NCBI GenBank assembly: GCA_031771865.1
Contig: JASISA010000041.1
Coordinates: 1,116,001 to 1,180,000 of the forward strand
DNA length: 64,000 nucleotides
Source of the DNA: Nothophaeocryptopus gaeumannii
Lineage: Eukaryota; Ascomycota; Dothideomycetes; Mycosphaerellales; Mycosphaerellaceae
Direction: 5' to 3'
The stretch's first letter is position 1. Each line of letters begins with the position of its first letter. Shown here piece by piece: positions 20,263-32,037 of the stretch. A model generated the notes under the pieces. That model did no database searches, was not told the origin of the DNA, and worked only from the letters and a program-made list of their open reading frames with translations. The position numbers and the translations under genes were made by a program.

Positions 20263-21579
20263 CTACAAAGTCACAGCCTCATTACCCTGCTTGCCCTGAC
20301 CCATGAAGAATCGCTTTTGTTCCAAGCACCTCTCACTCTTGCAACCAGGACATCTGAGACCCATCTGCTTGCTGCACACCACACCAGCCTTGAGGTGATT
20401 GCTAGCAAGATCCGCAAGTGCCTTGATGAAAGTCACACTTCCGTTCAACGACTCGCACCTCCTCACTCTGCCGTCTGCGCCCATTTCGTTCGCCTCATGA
20501 ATGACTTCCTGATCGATTTCGAAGAGCGTTTCGATGTGATCCGACGTGAAGGCGATTGGAACGAGCACAATGTCCTTTTGTCCCTTCTTAATCAAGTTCG
20601 GTACTGTCTCCGCGGTTTGCGCTCCCAGCCATGCAGAAGGCCCGACCTGCGACTGCCAGACCAATCTGTACGGATTCTTGTGTCCCAGCTTTTGCTGCAC
20701 CGCCCAGACCGTTGCCGCAACCTCAGACGGGTACGGGTCTCCTCTGTTGACCACCGACATGGGCAGCGAGTGAGCCGAGTACAGAATAACCACGCTGTCG
20801 CGAGTATCCTCGGGGTACGTCTCCAGCACCTTGGTGATATTCTCCGCAAACGAGTCCACCAGTCCCGGATGCGTCGGCCACCTGTCGATCACACTCCACT
20901 GAATGCTTCCCTCCTGCGGCGCATCCGCATTTCTCGTAGGACTCTCCAGTCTTTGTCTCCATTTCCACAGCTCGTTCAATGAACTCCCCGTCGTACTGCA
21001 AGAATACTGCGGATACTGTGTGAACGCCACAGCTCTCCCTCCTTTTCCTTGCCCAAACCCATCCTCAAACAGCTTGTTATACATCTCTTCTGTGAGTGGA
21101 TTCGCATATCGAAACGCGACATATGGTTTGTGAGGCGCCGTCTCCGGGTTTGTTTTGTCCAAAATCTTACACATCTCCTCGGCTTGGTATTCGCTCCATT
21201 TCCGAATCGGACTCCCACCACCAATATTGGCATATTGTTTCTGAATCTTGGGCGTTCTTCGTCTGCTGATCAGAGGTCCGAGATAGTTTTGTAGTGGGCC
21301 GAGAGGGATCAAATCCGCGTCTGCGAAGAGGCGAGAGAGGAAACCGCCTACTTCATCCGTTGTGGAAGGACCGCCCATGTTCATGAACACCATCGCGGTC
21401 GGTCCTTTCTTGCCGGTCGAGTCTTGCGTGACCGGAGGCGCGGTGCCCACAGTGGCCATAGATCGTTCGGAGGACTGCCATATCCGCGGTTTGTGGTGAG
21501 CAGCTCGTGGTTGGAGGTGTAAGCATTGCGAAGGCGCCGCACGCCGTGTGAGCGTCTTGAGCGGTTGCTGAACGCTCAT
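20263..21579 (-). CDS. hem15: Ferrochelatase, mitochondrial, with [2Fe-2S] ligands
   Basis: 438 residues, one exon. The first ~45 residues are Arg/Ser/Gln-rich without acids, as expected of a mitochondrial presequence. The core follows: MVFMNMGGPSTTDEV, QYANIGGGSPIRKWSE, FTQYPQYSCSTTGSSLN, ILYSAHSLPMSVVNRGDPY (metal/porphyrin His), LVWQSQVGPSAWLG, and IAFTSDHIETLFEID with the acidic exit path. It inserts Fe2+ into protoporphyrin IX at the inner mitochondrial membrane, the last step of haem synthesis. The Cys in QYSCSTTG plus C410, C413 and C418 (CPGCKSERC) match the four ligands of the [2Fe-2S] cluster found in animal and fission-yeast enzymes and absent from S. cerevisiae Hem15. The gene lies about 290 bp upstream of Ku70 on the same strand. 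Confidence 0.97.
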   Translation of the reverse strand: MSVQQPLKTLTRRAAPSQCLHLQPRAAHHKPRIWQSSERSMATVGTAPPVTQDSTGKKGPTAMVFMNMGGPSTTDEVGGFLSRLFADADLIPLGPLQNYLGPLISRRRTPKIQKQYANIGGGSPIRKWSEYQAEEMCKILDKTNPETAPHKPYVAFRYANPLTEEMYNKLFEDGFGQGKGGRAVAFTQYPQYSCSTTGSSLNELWKWRQRLESPTRNADAPQEGSIQWSVIDRWPTHPGLVDSFAENITKVLETYPEDTRDSVVILYSAHSLPMSVVNRGDPYPSEVAATVWAVQQKLGHKNPYRLVWQSQVGPSAWLGAQTAETVPNLIKKGQKDIVLVPIAFTSDHIETLFEIDQEVIHEANEMGADGRVRRCESLNGSVTFIKALADLASNHLKAGVVCSKQMGLRCPGCKSERCLEQKRFFMGQGKQGNEAVTL

Positions 21580-22158
21580 CCTGACCAGATCTTAACTTCA
21601 ATGGAACGTATGTTTGTACAGGAGAAAAGGTATGCGAATGTCGAAGGCCAAATAGTCCAACTATGAAAGATTCACGCCTCTGGTAATGCTCGCTAGCTGA
21701 ATGGCTATCTGTCCTCGGCATCTTCTGAAAATCGTCATCGACCCGGCGATCGGCCCAGCTTCCCGTCAGCCACAAATACTCCTGACCAGGAACAAGGATC
21801 GATTCTCCGCTGTGCATTCGAATGCGGCATTCTCCGTACTCGCAGCGAATTGATCAGGGCAGCATACATCAGCCATACGGAGTTTTCTTGACAAAGTGGG
21901 CCACTAGTGAATAGGTAAGTACAAGCGTATATAGGGAAGTTGCTATTCTCAGCAGCTGGTGTTCCTACGGCCGAATCGAGGGCGGCTCTACTATTATTGT
22001 GGAGAAGGAGGATGCAGAGAATGCACTATAAGAGTATAGTTAACACTCCCTCGCGATATCTTGATCATACACATCGATATCGCAGCTCCATCTCCTATCC
22101 TAATACAGTGCCTATCATGCCGCCGCATTCAACAAATTTCACATTCCAAGCCCTCAAC
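21580..22158. other. Intergenic, no supported gene
   Basis: Promoter side of ferrochelatase and 3' side of the next minus-strand gene. No frame with recognisable protein similarity. Confidence 0.35.
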
Positions 22159-22914
22159 TTACTCCTCTCCCCGCCCATTCTCCTCTGCCCATGACGCCCC
22201 CCCTTCCCTACCCTGTCTATCTCCTTCTTCGACAGCACGCATAATAGCCTGAAGCTCCCACTTCAGCGAATCCGAATCCAGCTTCTCGTGGAGTCGGTGC
22301 ATCACGCCACGGCAAACATGATAGCCCACATTCTCCTCAGCCCAGGTGACATTCCGATCTGGCAGGCTCATCCTGTACGTCCAAGGTAGACGATCCAAGC
22401 CCGCAGATCTTGAGACGATCCAGCGACGAAGAGACGATTCCATAGAGCTGTACTTCTCATTTCTTGTGAAGGATAATGAAATAGTCAAGCGGGTGTTTGT
22501 GCGTAGTGCTTTCAGCTCAGTCCGGTAGAGACTGCCGATAAGGCGGAGGACATTGCTGAAATCGAAGTCCAGTACAGTGATGTCGATGGCAGCAGTAGAG
22601 AGCAAGATGGGTAGATATTCGGATCTTGCCCGGCGACTCGTGAGAAGCAAGCCTGGGACACTTTCGACAGGCTTCTTCTTGAGCGAGAGCTTCGCATTGC
22701 GTTGGCTCGAGTTGCGTAGCGTTACATCTTGAGCAACGAGCTCGTACACCGTGTTTCGAAGTTCGGCGGGTAGAGAGAAGAAGGTCGTCCTCAAAGAGGC
22801 TGGAGGTGGCGAAACGGCGGTCGTTGTGGTGGCGGGCGAGTCGGATCGTTTCCGAGAGCTGTCCTGGAAGGGAACAGATTTGCTCCTGCTGCTGCGGCGG
22901 AACTTATTGAACAT
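22159..22914 (-). CDS. Orphan F-box-like protein (LPAELRNxxYE motif)
   Basis: 251 residues, one exon, ATG at 22914. After a basic Ser-rich start, residues 44-60 read FFSLPAELRNTVYELV, the short LPxELRNxIYE motif that opens a very large class of ascomycete orphan proteins often annotated as F-box-like. The remainder (LLLTSRRARSEYLPIL, LRLIGSLYRTELKALR) fits the same class, in which a query residue list is checked against old family annotations as 2EXR-like or DUF7730. The C terminus is Glu/Arg/Gly-rich. No partner or catalytic residue can be proposed. Confidence 0.6.
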   Translation of the reverse strand: MFNKFRRSSRSKSVPFQDSSRKRSDSPATTTTAVSPPPASLRTTFFSLPAELRNTVYELVAQDVTLRNSSQRNAKLSLKKKPVESVPGLLLTSRRARSEYLPILLSTAAIDITVLDFDFSNVLRLIGSLYRTELKALRTNTRLTISLSFTRNEKYSSMESSLRRWIVSRSAGLDRLPWTYRMSLPDRNVTWAEENVGYHVCRGVMHRLHEKLDSDSLKWELQAIMRAVEEGDRQGREGGASWAEENGRGEE

Positions 22915-23148
22915 TGTGTCTTGATATGGTCGTAATTGGTATGGTGTTCAGAAGGCGCGCTGAAGCAAGTGGTAGCTTTTGCTGCACGTCGGGCGGGGCT
23001 CGCTTGACCATCTCCACGGCCCAGGTTAGGAAAGAACGAGCAGCGAAAAACTTTGGTTCGTGTTACTCACGTTCGTAAACAACAGGAGGATGTCATTATC
23101 GTTTGGAAGGTCGTTCAATTATTCATCACGACTTTAGAAGCCCGGTCT

Positions 23149-25127
23149 CTATTTAGGGCGCAGCAGGGGATGCGCTTCAGTATTCCTGGTTACGCGTTAG
23201 ACCCGCTCGATTCCCAATACCGCAGTCAGCGACAGGTACTTACAGCACGTATTCATCCAGACTGATGACATCTGGTTCGCTGAAGATCAAATAGAAGTAC
23301 TTAAGCGTTTCAGCAGTCCTGTGTAGATGTCAGCGGATCGTATGCTCTCAAGCGGTGGACGACATTGACCAGGCCATGCTACCCATGTCTTACTCACCAG
23401 AAGCTCTCCATATTATCAAGCAGCGCCGGATCCTGAGCTTGGGTGACATCTTTCATCGCAGCAAAGGCGATGGAAGTTTTAGTGTGATTAGTGATAGCCT
23501 GGAACATTTCCCAGGCCTTGTCTTGCAGGGTCGCATTCCCTGTGATGCGATAGAGGACGAAGATGGACTCAATGGCCTCGGGTCGAAGTATGTAGCGAGC
23601 GTCCGTGATTTCGACGAATCCTGGCGCGAGCTTTTTCTTCTCAATAACAATCTGAGCCTGTTCTGTGTATTTGTCGGGCACAAAACCACGGTTGGCCTTC
23701 TCAACTACGGCCTTATGCCATTCGTCCTCATCCCACGTGCAATTCTCCCACTCTGCCTGCTTGCATGGGAGCGCCGCGAAGGTCTCAGGCATGATGCCAG
23801 AAGGCATACTCTCATAAGCCCACAAGCATCCATCGACGAGCTCACGAGCAGTTTCCATCTCTTCGCTTTGCTGAAAGATCATAGCCGCGAGCGCAACCAT
23901 TCCGCCGGCAAAGCAGGCCAGATGCTCAGCCTGAGGCTGCAGCTTCATATTAGTGGACGAGTATCGCTTCACCGTGCCCGGAAGAAGTATTCTGCGCTTC
24001 TCTGGGTTCAGTGGACGGAAGAAGATCCGCTCTTTCGCAGTGGTAAGTGCGGTTTGGTACATTTTCTTGTACTGGTCGGCTTGGCCCGCTAGCATCAAGT
24101 ACTGCTTGGGAAGGTATTCGTACAGGGAATCTGCCATGCCGCCCAAGGTGAAGGTGTTGTCTCGGGAGAAGTCTCCATTTTTTGCATCGACGAAAGTCGG
24201 CCACAGACCAGGAAGTTTTGTGCGGTTCTGAAAGTCCTCGAACACGTCAGTTATTCGCGCGACCGCATCGTAATACTTCATGTCTCCGGTGAGCTGTGAC
24301 AGACGTGTCATCTCGAGTGTCAATGAGCCGACTTCTGCAAGCAGCGAGAATTTCTGTCCTTCTTGATCTTTGCCCAAAGCAGTATTCTGCCAATTCCATC
24401 GCGTGACAGGCATCCGGTTGGGTGTGTCGAAGGCCAGGTATAGCATCTCGCCCAACTCGATGGCCTTCTGCCTTAGTATGTCATATTTGTGCCCGCTCAC
24501 ATCATAGGCACTCATCATTCCGCCAAGGTATCGTATCGTTGTTTCAAAGACATTGAGCTCAGTCAGGGGTGTGGTCACAAAGTCAATCTTCTTAAGTGAC
24601 TTGACAGCGGCCTCAAACTCCTCCGTCAGGCCCATAATCCATAGTGTGTCCAGCGAATCAACCAATGTCGCTCCCCAACCACCAAACGGGTTTCTCGAAG
24701 CACCCGTGATGGGTGACACCTCGTCCTGCAACCAGGCATTTTGCTTGTAACCCACCCATGAGTGGGCGAAGGCATCTGCGACTGCTCTCAGTCTCTTCTT
24801 CCGCTCAACAGCATGAGCGAGTTTCTCTGGTGGGAATTCATGCTGGACCCGTGGTATCGTCACCGGCTTGCCTGTCGGAATGGAGGTGTAGTTCAGCACG
24901 GGGTGCTTTTGCTTCACGTTTCGCCAGCGAAACTTGGGTTTGAACCATCCAGGGTGGATGATGGCATCTATCGGTCTCGGCTTCGGCCGCGGATGGTAGC
25001 CATGGGTTTGGTGTCGGTTTGGAGGTGCTGGAGCGTGAATCGGTTCTGCGAGGACGTGAAAGAGGGCAATGAAGAAGACAATTGCTACGACGGTGCAGAT
25101 CAAGTAGCGACGGAGGGAAGGAAGCAT
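23149..25127 (-). CDS. Class I alpha-1,2-mannosidase (GH47), type II membrane protein
   Basis: Three exons: 23398-25127, 23244-23318 and 23149-23185, giving 613 residues with consistent phases (donors GTGAGT and GTAAGT). Residues 9-27 form a signal anchor (LICTVVAIVFFIALFHVLA), then a Pro/His-rich stem and the catalytic (alpha/alpha)7 barrel: RLRAVADAFAHSWVGYK, NPFGGWGATLVDSLDTLWIMGL, AEVGSLTLEMTRLSQLTGD, SLYEYLPKQYLML, HLACFAGGM, LRPEAIESIFVLYRITG. The last two exons supply TAETLKYFYLIFSEPD and LNTEAHPL, whose Thr binds the catalytic Ca2+. The enzyme removes alpha-1,2-mannose from N-glycans in the ER/Golgi lumen. It is divergent from ALG8, which acts earlier in the same pathway. Confidence 0.95.
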
Positions 25128-25734
25128 AGTGCTTCAAAGTGTGTGGAAGTGAGTGACAAGAAGCAAAGAGCGATACATTAGAATGGATATGCAGCAATGG
25201 GAGAGCGATAGAAGAAAGAGCGACAGAGTGAGTGCCTTACCAGGTCGTATACTTGAGGCCTCGTGTTTCCTCCAACTTCCCGTCGTCTATCCCCAACTCT
25301 CTCTCCCCTTACTCGGAGTCCGCCATGCGCCAAGATGCAGCAGGCTCGTGCTTGCGGCATCCGAGACGGCAAGGAAGGTGGCTCTCAACGCTTTCGATGC
25401 TCGCAAAGTCTTGAGAAAGGTTCAATTGCGAGACCAGGAGTCGACGATAGGGGTGTTGGAGACGCTGGAGAAGGTGTATGTCGTCGCTCAGCCTGCCAAG
25501 TTGCACCGTCAAGGCAAACTTCCGTCAGTGCCGAAGCGCCTGTCACCGAAATCGGATCGCTCTCGCCGTCTCAGACGCTAGTGCGGTCTGAAACACCACG
25601 TAACGAGTTTCACGTCTTCCAGCCGGACAATTTTGAGACGGCACTACTCTTCACCATGAACAACATCATGCGATAATTATTGTAATAGAGCACTCTGGTC
25701 ATTGTGGGCCATTGTGCTAGTCGAAACTCCCACC
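25128..25734. promoter_or_regulatory. Shared divergent promoter of GH47 mannosidase and ALG8
   Basis: 607 bp separate the two start codons, with no supported coding sequence between. Pyrimidine-rich stretches (for example CTCTCTCCCCTTACTC near 25302-25317) occur, as is common before fungal starts. I cannot name a specific factor site. Confidence 0.45.
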
Positions 25735-27471
25735 ATGGCCGAGATGTATCCCACTTTGCCGCAATGCGCCGCCATTGCGACGGCCCTGAAAGTCCTCCTC
25801 TGGCCAGCATAGTACGTGTCAACGAGGCTATCGACACAGCAGAACGCCCTTTGCTGACTTCGTGCAGCAAGTCGACCGACTTTGAGGTGCACCGGAACTG
25901 GCTGGCCATCACGAACTCTCTGCCCCTGAATGACTGGTATTCCGAAGACACCTCAGAATGGACTCTAGACTACCCTCCTTTTTTTGCCTATTTCGAATGG
26001 GCCATGTCGCAGATCGCCAAATACATAGATCCGGCAATGCTGAATGTCAAGAACCTCGACTACAGTAGTTGGCAGACAATCTACTTCCAGCGTGCGACGG
26101 TACTGGTGACAGAGCTGGTTCTGGTCTATGCATCGAATCTGTACATCAACTCTGCCCCGGCGAACGCGAAAAGGCAGAGCCATGCGGCTGCGCTTTCAAT
26201 CCTCCTGTCACCTGGACTCTTGATCATTGATCACATACACTTCCAGTATAATGGCTTTCTCTATGGTGTTCTGATCCTCTCCATGGTCCTGGCCCGGTAC
26301 CAAAAGAACGGCCTTCTACTGAGTGGACTCATCTTTTCTGGATTGCTGTGCCTGAAGCACATCTATCTGTATCTGGCGCCCGCCTACTTCGTGTACCTGC
26401 TCAGGGTCTACTGCCTTGGACCGCGCTCAATACTCGACATCAAGATCTTCAATTGCATCAAGCTTGGCCTTGGTATTGTTGCAGTAGTAGCTGCGGCTTT
26501 TGGTCCTTTCGCGCAATATGGATGGCAGGAGCAGATTCCGCAGATCTTCAGCAGGCTTTTTCCGTTCAGTCGCGGACTGTGCCACGCCTACTGGGCGCCC
26601 AATGTTTGGGCGATGTACTCATTCTCGGATCGCGTGCTGATCTATTGTAAGTTTACAATGTCAAGACATTCTTTTCGCAGACCTGATTCCCTGCAGTGGC
26701 TCCGTATTTCAAGTTGCCGGTGAATGCCGAAGCAGTTAACAGCGTGACGCGAGGCTTGGTAGGCGACACCTCGTTCGCTGTTCTGCCAGACATCCCACCG
26801 AAGCTCACTTTCGCCCTCACACTCGGAGCTCAGATTGTAAGTTTCTCCAATTTGAAGCTGTTGGATTCTGCTAAAGATATTCGCAGCCTGCCCTACTGAA
26901 ACTTTTCTTCCGGCCAACCTGGGACAACTTCGTTGCGACAACTACACTCTGCGGATATGCATCTTTCCTTTTCGGCTGGCATGTGCACGAGAAGGCGATT
27001 CTGCTCGTCATTACTCCGTTCAGTCTGCTTGCATTGAAAGATCGACGCTTCCTAGGAGCTTTCAGACCTCTCGCAGTGACGGGTCACGTGAGCCTCTTTC
27101 CACTTCTCTTCACTGCAATGGAGTTTCCAGTCAAGGTGGTGTACACGATCCTCTGGCTCGTCGTATTCTTGGTGGGGTTCGATCAATTGGCTCCTGCGTA
27201 AGTTCCAACACCCATGCGCTCATCCTATCCGTGACTACACGTACTGATATAAATTGCTAGATCTGAGAAGCCGCGGGTATTCTTGTTCGACCGTCTCACG
27301 CTGCTCTGGATCGCAGTAGCAATACCTTTGATTGCGTACTGCTCGTTATTCCACCAGCTCGTGTTTGGAACGAGATACGAGTTCCTGCCACTAATGTTCA
27401 TCAGCTCATACTCCGCAGTGGGAGTGGTGGGGAGCTGGATTGGTTTCCTGGTTGTGTACTTCACTTCTTAG
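25735..27471 (+). CDS. alg8: Dolichyl-P-Glc:Glc1Man9GlcNAc2-PP-dolichol alpha-1,3-glucosyltransferase, ALG8 (GT57)
   Basis: Five exons: 25735-25811, 25868-26646, 26697-26836, 26886-27197 and 27261-27471; all phases match (donors GTACGT, GTAAGT x3). About 505 residues. The first junction creates YKSTDFEVHRNWLAITNSLP, the luminal loop with the acidic residue essential in GT57, followed by DYPPFFAYFEW. Repeated hydrophobic helices and the family blocks LSPGLLIIDHIHFQYNGFLYG, LCLKHIYLYLAPAYF, FPFSRGLCHAYWAPNVWA, FGWHVHEKAILL and FGTRYEFLPLMF are in the expected order. It adds the second glucose to the lipid-linked oligosaccharide on the luminal side of the ER membrane. A second possible acceptor 16 nt upstream of exon 3 breaks the frame and was not used. 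Confidence 0.96.
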
Positions 27472-28494
27472 TTGATAGTAGACAATCAAGAATCACTTGA
27501 GAACCATCAAGTGGGTATACCAAGGGTAGTCCATCACTTGTAAGAGATTTTGACAGCTTCTTGGCCAAGGATCTGCGATGCCGGAACCATCGGAGAATAT
27601 TAGAGGGCGGAGTTATTGACGACGACGATAGGGGTAAGGTATTGATCCTTAGAATAGTTTCCTGTATCGTACAGGCTGTTTCTGACATTTTTGGGACGCT
27701 GGAGGGTCGATACTCAGAGGTCAGAGGCATCTGAAGCCATACGGCAGACCTTCGGGGGGAGTAGGAGGACGCGACTGTGGTCAAAACAAGGGATCGAATG
27801 CGGGAAAATTATATATCGACATAGAGGAATTGAGAATGATGCAATTAGATTCATTAGCATCCTGCACTGAGTTTGGCTGATCGTGGCGATTCCAAAGAGT
27901 CCAAACACGTGTATGGTGGAGGTGCAAAAGGACTGTAAGAACCATCGGCGAGAGGACTAAGATTGTGACTTCAAAGTCGAGGAGCAGGCGGGAGGAAGCG
28001 CAGGGACGGGATGTGGGTCCAAGACCGCAGCCTACTGCAAAGCCAAGCTTCCGGCTCGATGCCCTTCTGCTGTCGTCCTCACAAGATGCCCGTCCTTTGC
28101 TGCCCCAGACAAGCTCTGCAAGTCTGTCTTCCTCAATCTTCTTCCTTCCAACAACACCCACCATCGCGACTGCGTCTACCTTCCGCGCCACCCTCCACCA
28201 CTCATCGGTGACAACGGTGTTTCTATCGATCACCCGCCTGATCGACACCGTCTCTGCACGCGTCCCACGGCTGCTCCATTAACCCTGTTGACGCACCTGC
28301 AACCACGCGCCCACCCTCCGGTCGCCAGTCAACCACGATCGCCTACACGTGTCCAACATCATCGAACAAGCTTCAAAACATTCTTTAATTATATCGACCT
28401 CAACCATCGACCCCATCGACCCCTCGACCGACTCCTCCGCCCGCGTTGACCACCTCCGGGCGAAGACCCAGCCTCGCGCTGGGCGTCTTAAATC
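27472..28494. other. Intergenic and 5' leader, no supported gene
   Basis: No protein-like frame with recognisable similarity. The last ~200 bases are CCACC/CGACC-rich, typical of a fungal promoter or leader for the downstream Itc1-like gene. Confidence 0.35.
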
Positions 28495-31400
28495 ATGGTG
28501 CGCAAGCTCGAAGAAGATTTTCCAGAAGAGACAACCAACAATGTGCCACAGGTACTCAACAAGAGAAAGCCGGTCAATCTTGTACCGAACCCACCCAATA
28601 TACCAGACAACGCCGAAGTAAGCAAATTGAAGACTGAATGGAGTCTTGATTGGATCTGACACGTACACGATAGATCTATGTGATGAAAGGCACCAACGAG
28701 ATCTTCACGGATTATGAAAAGTATCTCAAGCGGTATGTTGGATTTATCGACACATAGCACACCTCGCGCATACCGCAGCAGCAGCTAACTCTTGGCATAG
28801 ATTCGACTGGTTGAACCAAGTGCGCATGCCTTAAACACGTGAAAATTGAAGGATGACTGACTTGGTGCAGAAAAAGTTCACTGACGCTGTCAATGGCAAA
28901 TCGGGCCTGACATATTGGGACGCGTTGGAGTCTGAGGTATGACATCACATGCCAATATGTGAAAATTGAAATGCTAATGATCGAACAGACTAAGAGCTCA
29001 GCGTCCATCGAAAATGTGTTTCCCGAGGTCTTACGCGATCCCATACTCAGGAAAGTACAGTTCTCGACAAAATCTCGCATGGACGAGCTCGGTAAGTCCC
29101 GCTGGTAGCCGCGCAATGTGCGGTTGGTGGACTGACAATCACAGTCAACACAATCTTCAACGAGTTCAAAAGCGATTACTTTCCCGGTGAGGAAGTGGTC
29201 TGCACGCTTGACTCTGGCGAACAATTCGAGGGCGCGATTCGGGAAAAGGCCAAATTTCCAATGATCCGAGGCGCTGATGGATCCGTCCAACGGGAACCGT
29301 TCTCGAGATACTTCATCAAGGTCCACAGCAATCCATACGAGGAAGCTCTTCTTGATGACAAGCACATACGACGAGACCGAAAGATATTCACCAAACAAAA
29401 TCTGCGTGCCTTCTTGAAAAATTCACTGCAGCGTGAAGCTTGGACCGGGGCACCATGGCTGGTGAAGGAGCATCTCGCCATCCAGTACAGGCTGCCAATG
29501 GAGATCCCCCAACATCTCTTCCAGGATGCGAAACTTCTTCTCAACAAACAGCAGATGATGGCAATGCGCCCATCGAAAAAACCAAAAACCAAAATGTCCC
29601 CTGCAGAGTTCGAGCGACTGCGTCAAGAGGAGATTCGCCAGATGCAGATGCAACAGCAGCATCCTGGAGCGCTTCCACATCATCCACACCCACAGCAGCT
29701 CGGGAACTACCAGCAGCAACAGCAGCAGATGGCTCAACGTATAGCGGAGCCTCGACCTCCGCCACCTCCACCAATCAAGTATCCCATCGAAGATCTGGAC
29801 CTGCTACCGAAGCGCAATGGCACGACTCGACCGGAACTCAAGTTCTTCACCGATGAGATGACCGAATACATCCGCAGCAACAGGAAGACGACTCTGACCG
29901 AGATCGAGATGGAGGCCATGGGCATGCTGCTGGAAGTATGGAACACGCTCAACGTGCAATGCGAGGTTTACGTGCTAGACAGCTTCACCTTCGACGACTT
30001 TGTAGATGCGATGAGCTACTACGACGAGGATCCGCCCTGCGAGCTTTCTGAGGAGATTCATTGCGCCGTGCTGAAGTTGTTTGTCGATGACAAAGGCAAG
30101 GTCCTCGTCAAGGATCTCCCCAAGAAGAAAATCGAGGAGCCTTCAGCTGAAGACTCGGAGATGCAAGACGATAGCGAGGTGTCCACCCCCCTCCCGGATG
30201 CGCCCGCGCGATCAACACGGAGCCGGCTAAGTCTGGTGGAGAATGCCAACGACACACCACAGAGCCCAGTGGAAAGTCGCAATCGCGCTGCTGAGATGTT
30301 CCTCGAGCGTGACTGGACTGACCGACTGGCTGCGCGTGACTTCGATAACGGCGGATGGCAGATGATCGTCATAGGCATTCTGCACCAGCTCTCTGCAAGT
30401 CCTTCCTTCAAGGAGAAGTGCGACAAGATCCTGGCGCATCTTGCTCCCATTGATGCCGAGCCTACTCGAGAGACCGCGGCCACTCAGTACGCGAATCTGG
30501 ACGTCAACCTGCGCATTGCGGCTCTGCAAATGCTCACGCTCATGACTGTTCGAACTGAGAAGGTCAAAGAGTTCTTGGAGACATGCAGCGATGACATGAC
30601 AGATGTCAGGAAGCGCAAGATCGAGCACCAGCGCGAGAAGAGGAGCGCGATGGAGGAACTCGCCGTTAAGGTTCGCGAGTACAAAATCCTTTTACCTGAC
30701 AACATGCCGCCATCTCCTACGATACCTGCCGAACCGGATCTCATGGACGTGACTGAAGATACAATCGACGGCACTGGCAGCTCTCCAGATCCGGACGATG
30801 AAGCGCCGAATGGTGGTCGATCGCTACGCCGCGGCAACGATCGCAAGCGCAAACGAGAAGAAGAGCAAGCTCGGCGCGAAGCTGAGAAGAAGGCCAAAGA
30901 GGAGGCCGCCAAAGCTCAAAATAAGCAGACCAAAGAATTCAAGAAGCTGGAGAAGGAGATCAAAGAGCTCGAAGTGCAGGTCAAGCTTCAAGAGGAAAAG
31001 GTCGCGGAATGCGACTCCGATCTTCGCGAGGCTAATGTACAACGGACGAAGGTTCTGGGCAAGGATCGATTCTGTAATCGATACTACTGGTTCGAGCGCA
31101 ACGGACAGCCCTTCGGCGGTCTACCTCGGTCAAGCACGGCGTCATACGGGTATGCGAACGGCCGCATATGGGTGCAAGGTCCAGATGACATGGAGCGCGA
31201 GGGGTTCATCGAACGTACCAGGGAAGAGCAGGCGGAGTATCAACAGAGATTCCAGATGACCGTTCCTCAACGGCGACACGCGGAAGAAGGTCCCACCAGC
31301 CTGGCCAACGCACACGAATGGGGCTACTACGACGACCCAGTTCGTCTCGACAATCTGATCGGCTGGCTTGACGAACGCGGCGAGCGTGAGAAGAAACTAC

Positions 31401-31747
31401 GCAAGGAACTTCTCGAATGGCGAGAGCGTATTGCGCAATACATGGAAGCCCATAGGAAGTTCAAAGACGAAGAAGCCGCCAAAAAGGTTGAGTCGGAAGA
31501 AGAACCCACCGCTCGCGTCAGCACCCGACACAAGGTCGCCGAGGAGCAGACTGCGGCACAGGCTCGTTGCCTCAAATGGACGAACACCATGGCGCTCGAC
31601 GAGCTTGGACACTTGCACTCCCGACCACCGAAGCCCAAGGAGAAGAAGTCCAAAGCTGCTGCCAAAGAGCAGAAAGGCGTTGCCATGGTGGTCAATCGAA
31701 ACGGCAAGCCGCTGACCAGGCAGGGCGGAACCGCCAGCTTGAGATGA
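28495..31747 (+). CDS. itc1: ISWI-type chromatin-remodelling accessory subunit, Itc1/Acf1-like (WAC-DDT-WHIM)
   Basis: Six exons: 28495-28617, 28674-28732, 28801-28819, 28871-28936, 28989-29091 and 29145-31747; about 990 residues, phases all consistent. Residues ~22-130 are a WAC domain (KRKPVNLVPNPP, EIFTDYEKYLKRFDWLNQKKF, GLTYWDALESE). A Gln/His/Pro-rich linker precedes the DDT domain at ~385-440 (LEVWNTLNVQCEVYVLDSF, FDDFVDAMSYYD). A WHIM1 motif follows at ~506-560 (WTDRLAARDFDNGGWQMIVIG), then a long Glu/Lys coiled coil (~560-640 onward) and WHIM-type sequence near 762-805 (RFCNRYYWFERNG, GRIWVQGP). These proteins position the Isw2 ATPase on nucleosomes and sense linker DNA, repressing genes. 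One exon is only 19 nt, yet it completes the conserved WAC core. Confidence 0.93.
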
Positions 31748-32037
31748 TACTCGCCTAAAGGGCGACTTTGGAATTGATCTGTTGTCTATGCAACTGTTTC
31801 TGCTCAGCTTTGATGGCTTGCGTTATGTATGGATACTGCGGAAATGAGACCACGAGAGCATTGCAAGGTGTAGGAGGCGTTTCTAGAGGAAAAAGCTCCA
31901 AAAGGTCAATGAACGAGGTAGAGGCGAAGTGTCATGCTTTCTGCATAGCGAGGCGTTGCTACAGTGTAGGGAGAGCTCGCTCTCGTCGGATGATGAGAAT
32001 CACAAAAGTAGAACACCAAACCACTTTATACTCTACT
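31748..32037. other. Convergent 3' region, no gene
   Basis: The Itc1-like gene and the oxidoreductase gene end facing each other here; nothing else seen. Confidence 0.35.
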
